The notes below the pieces were generated by a model that had not been told where the DNA came from, did no database searches, and saw only the letters and a program-made list of their open reading frames with translations. This document shows positions 48,180 to 63,844 of a DNA stretch of 64,000 bases, piece after piece. The number at the start of each line of letters is the position of its first letter. The stretch's first letter is position 1. The translations under genes and the position numbers were made by a program. Origin of the DNA: Cololabis saira (lineage: Eukaryota > Chordata > Actinopteri > Beloniformes > Belonidae); assembly GCF_033807715.1 (NCBI RefSeq), contig NC_084592.1:25140001-25204000 (forward strand). Direction: 5' to 3'.

Positions 48180-51100
48180 TGCCAACTCAAAAACACAGAA
48201 AAAGTTACATTTCAAAGAACAGTAACTAAACAAAGCAATAAAAACATGCATGCAAATAAAATGTTTAACACAATAACATAATAAACAAACAATTAGACAC
48301 AGCCTGGCACTCAGCATGACATAACAATGTGGTAAACATATACTTTTAGTGACATGTTACGGGCATGAAATTCAAAATAGGATATAGGCTTTAGATAAAC
48401 TACAAATAATTGCCTTTTTACTGAATTGTTAAATAAAGTCAATTTTTTTTAATGAAAATATCACTGGAGACATTTGTCTAAAGTGACAGCACGAAATATG
48501 TTAGATTTCTCAAGTTTATTTTTGGAAATTGTCAAAATCGTCCCTCGCACACAGCTACTTTCAAAGAACTCAAGTGCACCAGCTTCATATCACCACATTA
48601 AAGCAGTATATAACCTGGATCAAACCCAGTGTGATTTAGTGGCGACTTTCTTCTGTGTCTTAGAGTTTTATGACTGGGGTCGAGGGCCATGGATAGTGGG
48701 ATATATTTCTGACAAGACCTTGCTTTGAATATAGGTATTTCTGGCACTTTTCATGCCTTCTTGCAAAGCTTGACCTTGGTAAATTGTGAGGCCACATGTT
48801 AAGGCCACTATAGACTATAAACAGCGGACTGCCAGAAGATGTTGCAGCCAGTGCTCACCAGCTGCTACTGTTGTTAGGGAATGACCATATCTATTCTGGA
48901 CTTGGTTGACATAATCATGCAACTTTTTGTTTTGTTTATTTTCCAATTGCACCAGGGAGTAACAGGCAACACGATGGGAATCACATGAGTTTCAAAACGT
49001 TACAAGCTTAACATGTGTGTTTGAGGATTCATGAAACTAATACTACTATTTCTTTAAGTGCAGAATTTGTTGTACCTGTTTATTATTTTATTTTGAAGGA
49101 CTTTTCTTAATTTAAATATATATTAAGTTCAAATTCTGTTCATGCTCCCATATGGTGCACAATTTCTACAGTTATACAAAACCATTACATCTCACAGTAC
49201 AACTTGTAACTGCTCAGTCTTGCATACATCGGGAATGGTATGCCCCTCTAGAAATAAGCCTAATATTCATCAATCTAGTCATCAAGATAGTCTCATTTTT
49301 TTTAAGTATTTGCCAGAAGGGTAAGAATTTTTTTCTTAGCAAAATAGTTTTAAAAAGTCCTCTCCTTGAAACATGATGTTTTTACTCTCTTAGAATTGAG
49401 TTTTTGCAGAGATGGCTGTTAGCAAACCGTTCACACTGTACAATGTTGGATCACCCATTGGGAGCCATGAAAAAAGATTGTGCTACAATTCTTTCAGGTT
49501 GGTCATCTTTCTTCTCCGACAGCCCCAAAAATCATACAGTGTAGATTGACCCTTACAAGGAACAGATCATGGAAAACCAAACAGAACAGAGAGGATGAAA
49601 AAAAGGACAAAAGTACATGGGAACATAAGTAAATGAAAATTGAACACTATGACATTGTCTGACACTGTCAAGCAGAACTTCATTGAACAGTCCTGGGAAA
49701 GATGCTACTGAATGCTTAATAACTCCATCCTTTCCTACCTACCTCATCCTGGTCAGGGTCACAAGCCTATAACCCATAACAAACTCAGGAAATGAATTTG
49801 GTATTTTTTCGTTTTCACAGGATCAAAAACTATGACTCGCTCAAGTCGTCAAGGTTTTTTGGACGGCATCCATGTTAAAAATGTACTTTAAATTCAGGAC
49901 TTGCAGTGGAGCTAAAGTTGTTAAAGATAAAACTCAAGTAAATCACAAAATCAGTGACTTACAGTATCATCATCCACGTCCTTTAAAGTATAAAAGCAGG
50001 GTCAAATAATTCATGATCACATAATCCCTCATTAAGAACTTTGTAAAAATACATTTTAGACAAATATAAATGTAAAGCTCACCAGCCAGATATTTTCTAC
50101 ATTTTCTAGATTTTATCATTTCTCTTCAGGAAAGGCATAAACTTTAGTTACTTGGGCAGATTCATTTTTCAGGCTAATAAAGTTTTATTTTGCTCACCAT
50201 GTAGGCTCTTTACTCTTCATTAACTCAGCACTCAACATCATTTGTGGCCACATTTTGCTTCTTTGTATGCTATACTTTCAGAGACCTGATACAACCCTAT
50301 AGTTGGACTTGCACGGGTTTGTCACTCCAAATGCTTGAAAAAATCTCTTACCTAACTATTACTTTGCTCATTGGCTCATTGCTGTTATCCATGTTTCTAT
50401 ATCTCAGCTGATTCCTGCTTATTTAAGACTGTGCTTACTTTCTTTCAGAAATTGACCTTGAAGTTGCAGAAATTTCCATTTGAAACCAGCCCAAATTCAA
50501 AGTGAAAGATATCAGATATCATATGATATATTGTACTGTTCACACTGTTATGTATAAAATGTAATATGAGTCAAATATAAGCAAAAAAAATCAATATTTG
50601 ACCACTTTTGCTGACAATGTGTGGATTTTCTACCTTCCCAAAACAGGCTTCACAGTGTTTGTGTCATTTGCAATGTGACCCATGACAATACAATTGAATC
50701 ACAGCTGATCTAAAAGTTAAGGTGAATCCATACATCCGCACGGAGAGCACTATGACAACAGCAACCTCCAAACTAAAACCTCCCAGTTTGAAAATGTCAA
50801 ACTTCCATTAACATACTGTGGAGCGCTTTGACAAAGGAGATGGGTAAGATCTATAAAGAATGTGTTTCCAACATTTTATGGGATGGTTTTGGATATTTTC
50901 TCATCTAACATCTAAAAAATGGTGCTGATTAGAAAGTGTTTTGACATATACCGATTATATATAATTTTACCTTGGCGACGTCCGTACATGTTGGGTTTGG
51001 TGCTGATCAAGACAATTGTGAAAGGCTTAAAGACAACTTTTTTTCCACAATCAGTCCTGTCTTCAAAGATGGTTCAGAACAGTTGAACTATGTAATTTAC

Positions 51101-51360
51101 AGAGCAAACATTCCAAGCTGAGGCTTGGATATGAGGAACAACTTGGATTTGCCAGCAATCTGGAAAAAGAAACAAGAAAACAAAACAAGAAAAAAAACTT
51201 CCTGCTGTGATAGCCTCAGTTGCTGAAATGGCAGCCCAGATAGCATCATGACTAAATCCTTTCCCAGGTCCTTTTATGATCTTTGATCAGTCACATAAAC
51301 AAACATTGTGGTTAAACTATAACACACACATTTATTAAATTATTGAATACAACTGCTAAA
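48180..51360. other. intergenic, no gene seen
   Basis: AT-rich sequence. A weak SINE-like piece (GGTCAGGGTCACAAGCC) lies near 49752. Nothing else was recognised. Confidence 0.55.
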
Positions 51361-51374
51361 CATTTTGAGAAAAA

Positions 51375-51425
51375 AAAGATTCAAGATTCTTTATTTGTCA
51401 TCATTCATATTTCATAACAATGAAA
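51375..51425 (-). repeat. short LINE 3' end, minus strand
   Basis: AAGATTCTTTATTTGTCATC and the following ATTTCATAACAATGAAATTAC are the reverse complement of a typical fish LINE 3' end (GACAAATAAAGAATCTT). Confidence 0.45.
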
Positions 51426-51859
51426 TTACAGAGCATGCCGCCATCTTAGCTCAAACAATTGGTAGTAAACCACCAATTGTTTGAACATCTTTTGGCAGTG
51501 ACGACTTACAGTAATTGGTTTTGGTAGCTTTGTATCAGACCTGCAGAATACTCAGGAAGATTTTTTTTTTTTATATTTCTCCTAAGAACTGCAGAATGCT
51601 AAGATGCTTTTGTAAGATACCTGATATTAACAGCTCTCTTGAGCTCATTCCACAGCAGCTGTGTATGGAATTCCAACTGGGCCACTCTGAAAGGCAGATT
51701 TTCTTTTTATTGTAGACATTCTGCGGCGTATCTGTTGAAATGCTTCGGGTAATTGTCCTGCTCCATCACAAACACATAATAGGTTGCAGCTTGATTGTCA
51801 GCCACCTTGACAATATTCTGGAAGATATTTTTAGAAACATGGGAATTAATTGCCCAACC

Positions 51860-52895
51860 ACTCTACATGTGTTTGGTAGACCTGGAGAAGGCATTCGATC
51901 GTGTCCTCTGGGACTCCTGTGGGGGAACTCTGGGAGTACTGGGTGCCAGAATCCCTTACACATCCTGTCCAGTCGCTATACACTCAGTGTCTGAGCTTGG
52001 TCCCCATTGTTGGCAGTAAGTTAGACTTATATCCACTGAGGGTTTGACTCTGCCAAGGCTGCCTTTTGTCTGTTCATTAATTTTATGGACAGAATTTTTA
52101 GGTGCAGCCGAGGGGTTGAGAGGGTTCCGTTATGTTGAGCTTAGAATTTGGTCTCTGCCTTTTGCAAATGTTATGGTTCCGCTGGCTTCATCCGGCCATG
52201 ACTAGCAACTCTCACTGGAGTAGTTCCCAACCAAATGTTAAGCGGCTACGATAAGAATTAGCACCTCCAAATCCAAGACCATGGTCCTTAGCTGGAAAAG
52301 GGAAGAGTGCCCTCTCTAGATGTGGGATCAGATCCTGCCCCAAGTGGAGGTGTTCCAGTATCTCGGGGTCTTGTTCATGAGCGAGAGAGGAATGGAGCAA
52401 TACAGACGGATTAGTGCGGCATTTGTCTGTCATGGTGAAGAGGGAGCTAACTTGAAAGGCAAAGCTTTCGATTTACCAGTCAGTCTACTTTGTCACCCTC
52501 AAGTGTGATCACGAGCAGTACTGACTGAAGAAGAAGATGGCAGAAATAAGCAGTGGAAATTAGTTTTCTTTTGAGGGTGTCCAGACTCCCCCTTAGAGAT
52601 AGGGTGAGAATCTAAGTCACCGGGGAGCTGTTCAGAGTAGAGCCACTTCTTCTCTGCATCCAGAGGAGCCAGATGAGGCGGCTCGGGCATTTGGCTACAC
52701 CCATCTTGTCTCTCTGAGGTTTTCCAGGCATGTCCCACTGGGAAAAGGCCCTGGGGAAGACCCAGGACACACTGAAGTCTCTCAGCTGGCCTGGGAACAT
52801 CTATGGATTCCCCCAGATGAGCTGAATAAAGTCGCCAGGGAGAGGGAAGTCTGGGCTTTCCTGCTTAGGCTACTAGAAACTACCTACTCTGAGTA
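51860..52895 (+). pseudogene. heavily decayed LINE reverse transcriptase
   Basis: Fragments in all three + frames: CLVDLEKAFDRVLWDS (catalytic Asp of the first RT motif, 51865-51915), a ...RGVEGV-type stretch near 52110, STSKSKTMVLSWK (52260-52295), LPQVEVFQYLGVLFMSERGM (52336-52395), RVEPLLLCIQRSQMRRLGHL (52630-52690) and GREVWAFL-like residues near 52840. The order and motifs (KAFDRV, EFKYLGVLF, RWFGHL types) are those of an RTE/Rex-like LINE. Many stops and frameshifts make it inactive. Confidence 0.78.
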
Positions 52896-52899
52896 GCTT

Positions 52900-54279
<1,380 letters not shown>

Positions 54280-55301
54280 GAGGTAAATGTGTGCAGACAC
54301 TTATTACACTTCTGTTTTTACTTCACAGTTGTAACAAAATGTGAGCGAGACCCAAGTTTCATGCGTGGGACTTTTTTCAGCATGTGCACCTGTGTGTGTG
54401 CAGAAAGACGTTTGCAGGCCCAGTGAGGACCTACAAGACCGGATGGACCTTGTTGCTTCAGTGAGAAATGATTAAACCTTTCCACTTCCGATGATTGTCG
54501 TAAGAAGGGAAAAAGACATTAACAAGCCAGGCAGTATGGGCAGGGTTTTCATGCTCTGTGATTCTGACTTCCTCTCCAGTTACAGCCATCCAAGGAGTTC
54601 AGGGAAGTGACTACCATAGCGCGTTAATGACAAGAACAGTTAGCAGGGGACAGATAGACATACAGACAGACTCGAGGGGACTGACATGACAGTATTGATT
54701 TGGTAAAATGACACTTTGTACTAATGGAGGCATTATGTTGTTAATACATCATTAAAACAGGCATGTGGAAGAGCAAATCGAACATTTGGGGAAAATAAAA
54801 ACCTTATTTTGCTTGACTATAACTACACGCATATCTGCATTTATATATGAATGAAAATAATTATTTTAATGTAAGTTTTAAGATATGATATTTTATGTCT
54901 TGTTTTATTCCATTTGTTTGTTTCATTTTTATGTGAAAATGTTTGAGAGAATGGTCAAAACAGAGAAAATAAAACATTCTGCTATGAAATTTATGAGGGT
55001 TGAGGTATTTTATATCGTTGGCAGATTTGGGTGACATGGACACATCTGCAACTTGGCCGGAACAGCATGCGCAAGAAAAATGGTGCAAATATTTTCCTTT
55101 ATCACTACTTTGCACATTAAATTGATTATATCCTGATGTTGATATTTTGATGTTGGACCCCGAACGGTCAGGCGACGCCATGGTAACTCACGAGTTCATA
55201 AACTAGACGCTGCCTTATAGATCTGCTCTGACTCGAGAGCTGTCAAAACAACAGACTGTCTGATGTAGAGCTGCCACATGTGAAGGAGATGAGTAGAGGG
55301 A

Positions 55302-55375
55302 TAGAGAGAGAGACAGAGAGAGAGAGAGAGAACAAAGGTTACCATTCATGCCAATAAAGCCAATTTGAATTTGAG
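55302..55375 (+). repeat. (GA)n tract and LINE-like tail
   Basis: A GA run (55302-55331) is followed by CATGCCAATAAAGCCAATTTG, the usual tail of a fish LINE. Confidence 0.6.
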
Positions 55376-55379
55376 AAAG

Positions 55380-58300
55380 AAAAGCGTAACTAAGTCTGAA
55401 TCTATATTCATAAAATTACAATTTTTTAAAACAAAAGCGATCAGCATCGCAGCGCCTCACCTCAATGTCAGAAGAAATCTCCGGTGTTAAACCACCAAAA
55501 TGCACAAATAAGTGAATACACACTAAAAAACGTTTTTCCTACTTCCTTTTGATATATTTTTACAGATATTTTCCAGTACACATCCAACCTTTTTGTTTAT
55601 TCATGGAGATATGAAAAGGGCTACTAATTCATATATTTCAAATGGAGGCGATTCGTAATGTTTTACATAGGCAAAGAAATGCATCAGAACATTAGAAATA
55701 ATAAAAGCAGGACTAAAATCTGTTAACATGAATGAAAAAGGTGCTAGAGTTTTGGAAAATTTGATATCAACTGGATAGTGGCTAAAAGCATTAGCACACT
55801 GTTTGGTATATATGTTTACATATAATTATGATCTTGGCTCATTTTTGTGATTTTAGATTTTAGATTGTGATTTTTTTCTGAAATTGGTCAGTTCATAAGT
55901 GTGTGTTTTGTATATTGCATTTCAGTATCCGTAGAGAGTTGTTGTCTTTTTGGTCCCTTTTCCCTCAGGGCACCATTCCACTTTTTTGTTTTTTCGGTGG
56001 TCAAATATCCCTACTCTACGTCTATCATTAGGACAATTATTTGCATAGCTCCCCGCTATAGTTTTGATTGGGGCACATTTTGGCAAAATTAAATCTGGAA
56101 AACTGGCAGATGAAGTACATACAGACTCTTAGTCGTATGTGTACCTTTAATATTTTCTTTATATCATACTTATAGTTATAAAACCTCTTTTAATGATGTG
56201 ATGGTCTGCTGGGACCCCAGTCTCTTTGGATGGAAAGTATGGGAAGCGATCATGGTAACAGTCCAGTCTAATCAAATGAAATCCACACACATACCCCATC
56301 ATCATCATCCCAAACTACAACCTGAAAGTGAAGGTGGCAGCTTCAGGAAAATATTTTCTTTGTATCAAGAACCTTTATTTCAAAGCTCTGGTCTTCGGGA
56401 AACTTGGAAGCTCTCGGAGCAAAGTCCTTAAAGGTGTGATCACGTCATCCCTGTTGGAAACAGTCCATATTTCCTCATATCTGCACAAAAGATTATTCTC
56501 ATACTGACATCATAAGGGGGACGAATTTAGCAAGTGTGTGAGAACGGGGATGCAAGGAGGATCATGTGCGTGTAGGTCAAAGACATTTGGTAGTAATTTG
56601 GGCTGAAATGCTGCGATCCGTGGAAGCGCAACAGTTGTAAGGAGGATGTGCAACTCGTATCCTGGGTGTCTGGATTCTTCGGGCAGAATACAAGAGGAGG
56701 CATTCAAAGACAACGGATGGCAAAGAAAAGAAGCAAGATTTTTCGTATATTAGGTACAGGGATGTTGTATGTTAAGTTTTGCTTGTGTTTAAGAATTAAG
56801 ACGCTTTTCAGCGTCACAATATGAGAGTTTTGGAAGCTGATTAATTTAAAGATTAAGATTTCACAACAAATACAAATGATATGGGGTTGCTGGTGCACTG
56901 GCCTGTCATGAGGGGTCAAACAAAAGAAAGCAAAAGTTGGGACATGGTAGCTTAGCACAGTTAGATGAGTTGAGAATTTTGTTTAGGTATTATTATTCTT
57001 TTTTTTTTTTTTTTACATTATTCATGTTCTGTAGTCTCTTAATAAAGATAAAGGACAACAACTACTTTTTTATTGTTTTGTTCACGTGTATCTGAAAGAA
57101 TTGATCTAAAAAAACTTTTTTATAATGTGGCTTTTATTTATTTTTAGAAAAAGGTTTTGAGAAATTCTACTAAAACATTTTTGCTTTTCTGTGGATAATT
57201 CTTTGGTTAGTCTGCTTCAAGAATTCAGTTTTTCTTTTTCTCTGCGTGAATATTTCATGTCTGTCTTAACATAGATGGCAGACAATTTTTGAAACAAGAC
57301 ACACACGGCACTCCAAACAAATGAAACCATGAAGTTTTGAATTACAGCCTGTCACTCTTCACAGTACAATTGAACATATCTAAACACCCCTTCTCCCTGG
57401 AAACTGGACCTGGGCCTTTATTTAAAGTTTGCAATTACAGACCGTTTCAGTGGTCACACCTCGGCAGAACTTGGAAATCTCAACCGACAGCCTGGATCCC
57501 TATCTGGCTGAGATCAGAAACTAGTCATCGCAGCCCAGACCATCTGTTTACACGAAGACAAGCCTCAGAGCTCTGACTCAGGGTTACTCAACGCCGCCAG
57601 ACAATGCAGCTGACTTTCGGTAAAAAACAGCAGAGCCGATTCAGGCAGCAGCCACATCACTGTGGAGCTTCAGACAATAGTCTAAACAGTGCAATTAAAC
57701 TAGGGCACTGGGGAAAGAATAATTGGAAATAAGTGAGACAGCATAATGAACTGCATAACTGAATCATCATTTTCTTTGTCATATTTAATGAATTTGATGC
57801 ATTTTAATCAAATATCCAGCTTTGTTTTCTATTAACATTTGTTACACACCTATGACATAGTCCTACACTTTCATTTAAACATTAATCCTGCTGGGTCAAT
57901 TATTTTATTTGACAAAATGTATTTCACATTCACAAAGAGATAATGTTATTCAAATTAATAAATAAGTCTAGTGACTCTTGTCATGAGTAAAGAGGTGTGT
58001 GTGAGAGGAAATCTACAGTATGTGACCATTTTATGTCAACCAACTAATGAAGCACTTATTCTCAACTGTGCTTAAATCATAATTATTGACATACAATCAT
58101 ATTTTTACAAGATACTACTAAATAAGATACTGACAGCATATCAGAGGCAAATAGCCTCAATGAGCTAAAGTGATCAAGAGTAATACGTTGAAACAACGGG
58201 AAAATGACTCTGCAAAAACTTACATCAGAAAACACTGGGTTAAACTTTAAATGTCAGTTAAGTTAACAATGGTATACTTTCCCGGAATCTTTTTTGTTAC

Positions 58301-59477
58301 TGTCTTTGCTTGGGTCTTGGGTTTTAGATGATCTAGGGTTTTCTTTGACAATGAAAGCCCTTACGCACAACAACAAAGTATTCATTTGCAGTGACCCCTG
58401 AGAGTAAAACAAATGAAACAATTTGATGCAAATGTGAATCAAAGGCCCCCAACAAGCATAACAGAGCAATTAAACTCCTTCACTGTAGGTGTTAATGGTT
58501 CAGGTTTGGCTTTAATCTATCACCCATCAGTAAATTGTAGCACATTATTAAAACTGCAATTAAACCTGACTGCATGTCCTCTCCATGTCCTACTGGGGGG
58601 AAGCGATGCTTAGGTGTCTAGGCCGCCTGCTGTTAAACCCAGAACTGAATAATGAACATTAACTGGATATGATTTATGTTTATTAAGCTTTGCTCCAAGA
58701 AAAAAAACATGTTCTATTTGTAACGTACTAGAGAAATGAATTAAGAAGCAGAATATTCATGTGAAATATACAATTCAATTTCACTGAAATGAGCTGTAGT
58801 TTCTGCTTCGAAATAGTTGAGCTGTCCTTTCTTCTTGTCACCATTTTTAGAAAATGCAAGCATAGAGTCAGGGCTTATGAGTAAACACTGTGACATAGCA
58901 AGATGCGATCCATATATTATTGCCACATTACATAAGTAATTAGTTAGATGATAATTTGCTCTAGTTTTGTGCAGAACATGCAAAACATGTCTGAATCTCT
59001 GCTTTTGCTTTACTCAAACTAATGAGAAAATAGTTTCATGGGATTTGTGAGTAATTACAATCCTTTATGCACTGAAATGAGTAAGTAATTAGTGAATAAT
59101 GAGTAAACATGACAGCAGAATTGCACTTTATCATTTGATGGACCATTGACGCACAATAAAAAAAGTTGACTCCAATAAATATCACGCTTGGAAAAACATT
59201 TTTTCACACACATTCTGATATCGATGCAAATTCATATGGGAGCCTAAAACTCAAAACTACAAATAAAATCAAATTTATCCACACAGTTTTGTTATTTTTG
59301 GTAGTTATCATGCATGTCTTTAGTTTAATTTCTCCTGATATGTTGGTTTCAATTTGTTTTTTTTTGTTTTTTTTCCCATTCCAATAACACAGTCTGACCT
59401 CTTGAGCTTTTATTTTAGTACTTCTGGGAGTCAAATTTAGCAAATAACTTAAATATTTAATGTCACCTGAAACATTT
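55380..59477. other. intergenic, no gene seen
   Basis: AT-rich, with no coding frame showing known motifs and no recognised repeat ends. Confidence 0.5.
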
Positions 59478-59665
59478 GGATTTAACATTTAGATTTAATT
59501 TTAACATTAAGTGTTAACATTTATCAATTGAATCTAGATTTAACATTTAGATGTGAAATAAAAAATGTTAAAGTAAGATTAAGCATTTAATTTTAGATTT
59601 TAGATTTATGTTTTTCTTATTTAGATTTACATTTAAACAATAAGGTGTAACATTTAAAATTGCGA
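59478..59665. repeat. imperfect tandem repeat of a TTAACATTTAGA-type unit
   Basis: TTTAACATTTAGATTTAA-like units recur with variation (59478, 59536, 59590, 59625). Confidence 0.65.
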
Positions 59666-59902
59666 TTCAATCATTTAGTATTGTTAAGTTAACAAATAAT
59701 GTTACATATAATTTATTATGTGAATTATCACTTTTCCGAATACCTGCTGATGTCACAAAGTTAAATAAAATACATAATACACTTTATATGATTGACTTCA
59801 CATGCTGATAAACACATTTCCATCAGGTCAGCCAACAAAAACAGACATTACCAAGCAACCATCTCATTCTCCAACAGCATTATTCCCATTTGTTGGGTAA
59901 TT

Positions 59903-59922
59903 CCCCCCCCCCCCCCCCCCCC
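59903..59922. repeat. poly(C) tract, 20 bp
   Basis: Homopolymer C run. Confidence 0.95.
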
Positions 59923-60049
59923 TTTGGCATAATTGCATGTAAAAGCCATTATGATCTGGATCCATACTAATCATATTTTGAGGCTGAACTGCGCAGTAAT
60001 TGTTGAAGTATCTGTCAGTGTGTGCAGATAGAAATGTAATCCTGGCAGT

Positions 60050-61740
60050 GGCATAGTTGCAGCTGCTTCTCTTTTCTGCTCTAAACCCCTAAACCACGAC
60101 AGATTGCTTTTCATTCTGCACTCTGGTGGACAACTGAGCAGAGTTAAGTTCTTCAGATGACTTGTAGTTCCGTTCTTGTTACCCTACCTCAAGTGTTGGC
60201 ACTTCACTCTCCGGTATGAAAGATTGACTCCACCGCGGCTAAGCCGCAGTGGCAAGGGAGAGGGAGGGAAACGGCAGCAGGAGTGGGATGACGACAAGAG
60301 AGACAGAACAAAGAGAGAGTGGAGTGGGGTGAGGAATTTCACGTCAACAGTGTGTGAGGAGACAGCTGTCTCAGAGCAGCTCGCTCACTGGAAACACTTC
60401 CAGACTCATCAGTCAAAAGAGCTGCACCTGCACCAGCATTTGTGTAACAGAGATGTAGGCGAGAAAGAAACTGAAAAGAATTTAAGGGTATGTTTGTCTG
60501 GAGGATGAATAAAAAAACTGAGCAGTGTACATTTTCATTTCTTTGTGCACAGTTAACATCAGTTGCATGAGGATTGTTTTTTTTTTTTTCTGCCTGAACT
60601 GTTTACACAAGACTTTCGTTTACCAGCTGCTGATATATAGATGGACGTATTTACAGGGCAACATTTTAATGTACCTGAAAGTCTTCGGTAAAAACTTAAG
60701 TCTTATTAATACAATCATTAAAAAACAACACGTCTTGAAAAAGCTTACACATTGAAAACTGTTGGTTTGTGTCGGTAACATTGTTGGTATATCTTTTACT
60801 TTTGGTCAGAAAGCTCCAAATCTAAATCTTTCCAAAATGACTTTTGCAGAACTTTGCATCATTTTTAATATGTCCATACAAAATATGAACAAATATATTC
60901 CAAACTACTAAGTCTCATGAAACATTCATCACAGTGAGAGGTGGTAATGATTCTGGCGACACATTGCTCAGGAAAAAATATGGCCCCTAATTACTATGCC
61001 ATCAGGTATATTTAGGCTCCCGATACATCAAGTATAATGTGGTCTGGAATGACAATCTGAAGCAGGCCCGTGCTTTGCTGGTTTCGCTGCTGTTACCAAA
61101 TAAACTTTTGAGCCGGGCCCCACAGAAAAATAATTCATCTGATATATTTCTGAAACGAAATGAATAACAAGTATGAGTGTTTTTCTCAGTCAGTAATAAT
61201 AAGGTCATAAGAAAACACAGAACAAGTACCAGTTGGAAGTTTGAACACACCTATCAGTTTTTCTTCAATGAGCCGGTGTGACACTGTACATGTACTCATG
61301 TTTATGGCTTTGAGAAAACACTAGAGAAGTAAAAATGGACAGAATGAGGACAAAGAAAAACACAGATCAGCTTAATACTTTTCTGTACAGTGGTGCCAAG
61401 TTTAATCAATGATGATTTTCAAAACAATGAGAGACAGCTTTGCCTCGCACTTTCAGGAGTACTCCAAGGCAAACAAATTATTCAAAGCCTGGAAAAAGTG
61501 AAGATTTCCTGTGGCCGTGCCTGCAGTCACAAAATCTAAACAAAATCACCATTTCTTATTTGACATTCATACAAAAAATGTATTTGGAGGCATATAAAAG
61601 CGAGATTACTTCACATGACCTCGGCCTTTTGCTTCTGATAATAATGTTAATCCGAGAGTCAATGTCAGAGAGTCAGACGCAGACTGCAACCATGAAGCTT
61701 TGCTGCCTAATTCCTGATTTTAAACTGGACCTCATTTGTG
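60050..61740. other. intergenic; possible unassigned exon-like stretch at 60176-60508
   Basis: 60176-60508 is GC-richer and open on the + strand for 110 codons, with a basic/acidic low-complexity composition. It matches no family I know, and it contains a near-palindrome GCGGCTAAGCCGC. It could be a non-coding exon or chance. Confidence 0.2.
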
Positions 61741-61750
61741 TGTGTATTAA

Positions 61751-62062
61751 AGGAGCTTGAGTCAGGATTGAGGCAGGATTTATGAAAAAAATGTGTATAC
61801 GTTTTAAGTTTTCTAGTAATAATGTCGGATGAAGCGTTCCAAAACAGGCTGCCTTGAACAGGCTGTGTGCTGCAAAATGTGCTGCAATTCGGACTCCGAA
61901 TTTCCCGCGCTGTCCTGCGGATGTGACGTCACATGACGCTGCATGCACGTTCTCCCCGTTCTCCCGTACCGGCTTGGCTGTTGGCTGCAGTAACCCCGAC
62001 GGCCGTCGTGGCGAAGGGTGGCGCTAGAGAGTCTCATTTCTTAAAAGGAGCCTCATGCTCCT
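61751..62062. mobile_element. TTAA-flanked MITE (piggyBac-like)
   Basis: Left AGGAGCTTGAG follows TTAA at 61747-61750; right CTCATGCTCCT precedes TTAA at 62063-62066. TIRs match at 10 of 11 positions. The TTAA duplication is the piggyBac hallmark. The right half is CpG-rich and includes TGACGTCA (61924-61931). No transposase. Confidence 0.7.
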
Positions 62063-62659
62063 TTAAACTAACTAAATGTGAATTTTGGTTGAATCATGTT
62101 TCTTTATTTTCTTTTTTGCCATGTTGATGTACTGTGACGAGGGTCATAGTGAAGTAGAAAAAATTACAATATCATGAATCTGCACTGACGGCCAGCCCCT
62201 TCAACATGACCCACAGAGCCAGAAGCACATTCTCTCACACCGTGCTGCTACAGATTTTCAGTCATCCAGGTCATGGTAATTTTCAAAAGGCAATTGGAAT
62301 TCCTTTTCTTAGATCTTGAACATATTTTACCCTCCATCCAGAGGGCTCTGTCAATTCAAACTGACCAGTGGGGAGTTTAGAGCTCCCTACCACTAAGTTT
62401 TGAAGGTAAACAACTTACAAAGGAGAAAAGACCCACAGAAGGGATGGGGGGTACTCCTATAGTTTATGAAATCAAAACTCCCCATCAGCCAGGTTGGACT
62501 GACAAAGCCTTCTGAATGAGGTATAAAACTTCTCCAAGAACAAAGTAGAAGTCTTGTTTCCTTGATTCAAGCCTTTGAGAATTAAATTCTCTCATATTTT
62601 GATCAAATGCTGTTGATCATCCATCTACTGTATAAGCCACATATACATACATTTAAGCT

Positions 62660-62778
62660 ATGTATGTATGTATGTATGTATGTATGTATGTATGTATGTA
62701 TGTATGTATGTATGTATGTATGTATGTATGTATGTATGTATGTATGTATGTATGTATGTATGTATGTATGTATGTATG
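62660..62778. repeat. (ATGT)n microsatellite, ~119 bp
   Basis: Tetranucleotide run of about 30 units followed by TA-rich sequence. Confidence 0.97.
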
Positions 62779-62779
62779 T

Positions 62780-63840
62780 ACTGTATGTATATATATGCGC
62801 ATATGATAGATATAGACAGAGAGAGCTTAAATTAAAATCAAAGTTAACAATCTATGGCTGAGACTTTTTGGTTATAAGAAAGCAAAATGTGTTTGGCTGA
62901 ACTTGTCTTTGTGTCGGATGAATTGTCCCCTTGGCTCTTATGAAGGGATAGAGTGCTGGATTAAAGGCCTGTATAGACCCAGTGTTAATGTTTAATGCAT
63001 GCCCGAGGACTGAGTATGCCTATTATAGATTAGTCAAAGCAACTGTTGCATCTAAGACAGTCTGGTGCATAGATGGAGACGTTTAAAGTACACTTCTTGG
63101 TGTAAACGGTATAACTGTTGGGGTAGCTGATGCAGCTGGCATGATGTCGGTTGCTTTAATGTGTCAACGTTTGGCCTGCTGGAGTTTCCTGGGGTATGCA
63201 ATCTATTATTGAAGTTATGTATCAGAAGTAGCACTTGGTGTGTGAGGAGGTTCTTGGCAGCAAATGTGTGAAGATATTGCGAAGGTTCACTTGTGTTTAG
63301 TCTTTTACACGCACATACGATCACGCAACTTGATACATGGTATGTGATTAACAGAATTATTTAAAACCTCATATACAAATGAGAACAAACTATTGAAGAA
63401 ATCTTGGAAATGAAATCAAGTAATATGATAAAATAAACAAACTTTTCAAACTTCTTGATCACAGCTGTCCCACACATGTAAAGGGACAGAAAGCTACTTG
63501 AGATTTTCCACATGCATGATTTGGTTGTTACTGTTGCCAGCATTGAATTCATGGAGGAGTTACATAATTATCTACTTGCCAGTCACATGATGCACATTGA
63601 AACTGCATACAAGCTCTGCATCACACTGCCAACAATTCCACTGGCATGCAGAAGAAGAATTTCCACTGGGAGAGAACCTGAGGGTAAAAGTCGCTTATGT
63701 TTCCAAATCGTATCATTGTCCACCTCACAGTTTTAATTTTTGTTTGATTTTCATCACTTAAATTGTTCTGAAATGGTGCAGTGCCTCCTATCTTTCATTC
63801 TGTGGCATTATCATTTTATGTTTAAGAATATTGTTTTGTC
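62780..63840. other. intergenic, no gene seen
   Basis: No recognisable coding, RNA or repeat signal. Confidence 0.5.
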
Positions 63841-63844
63841 TTGT

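Noticed and set aside
49735..49800. Another SINE 3' fragment
   Set aside because: Only about 20 bases (GGTCAGGGTCACAAGCC) resemble the family; too short to annotate.
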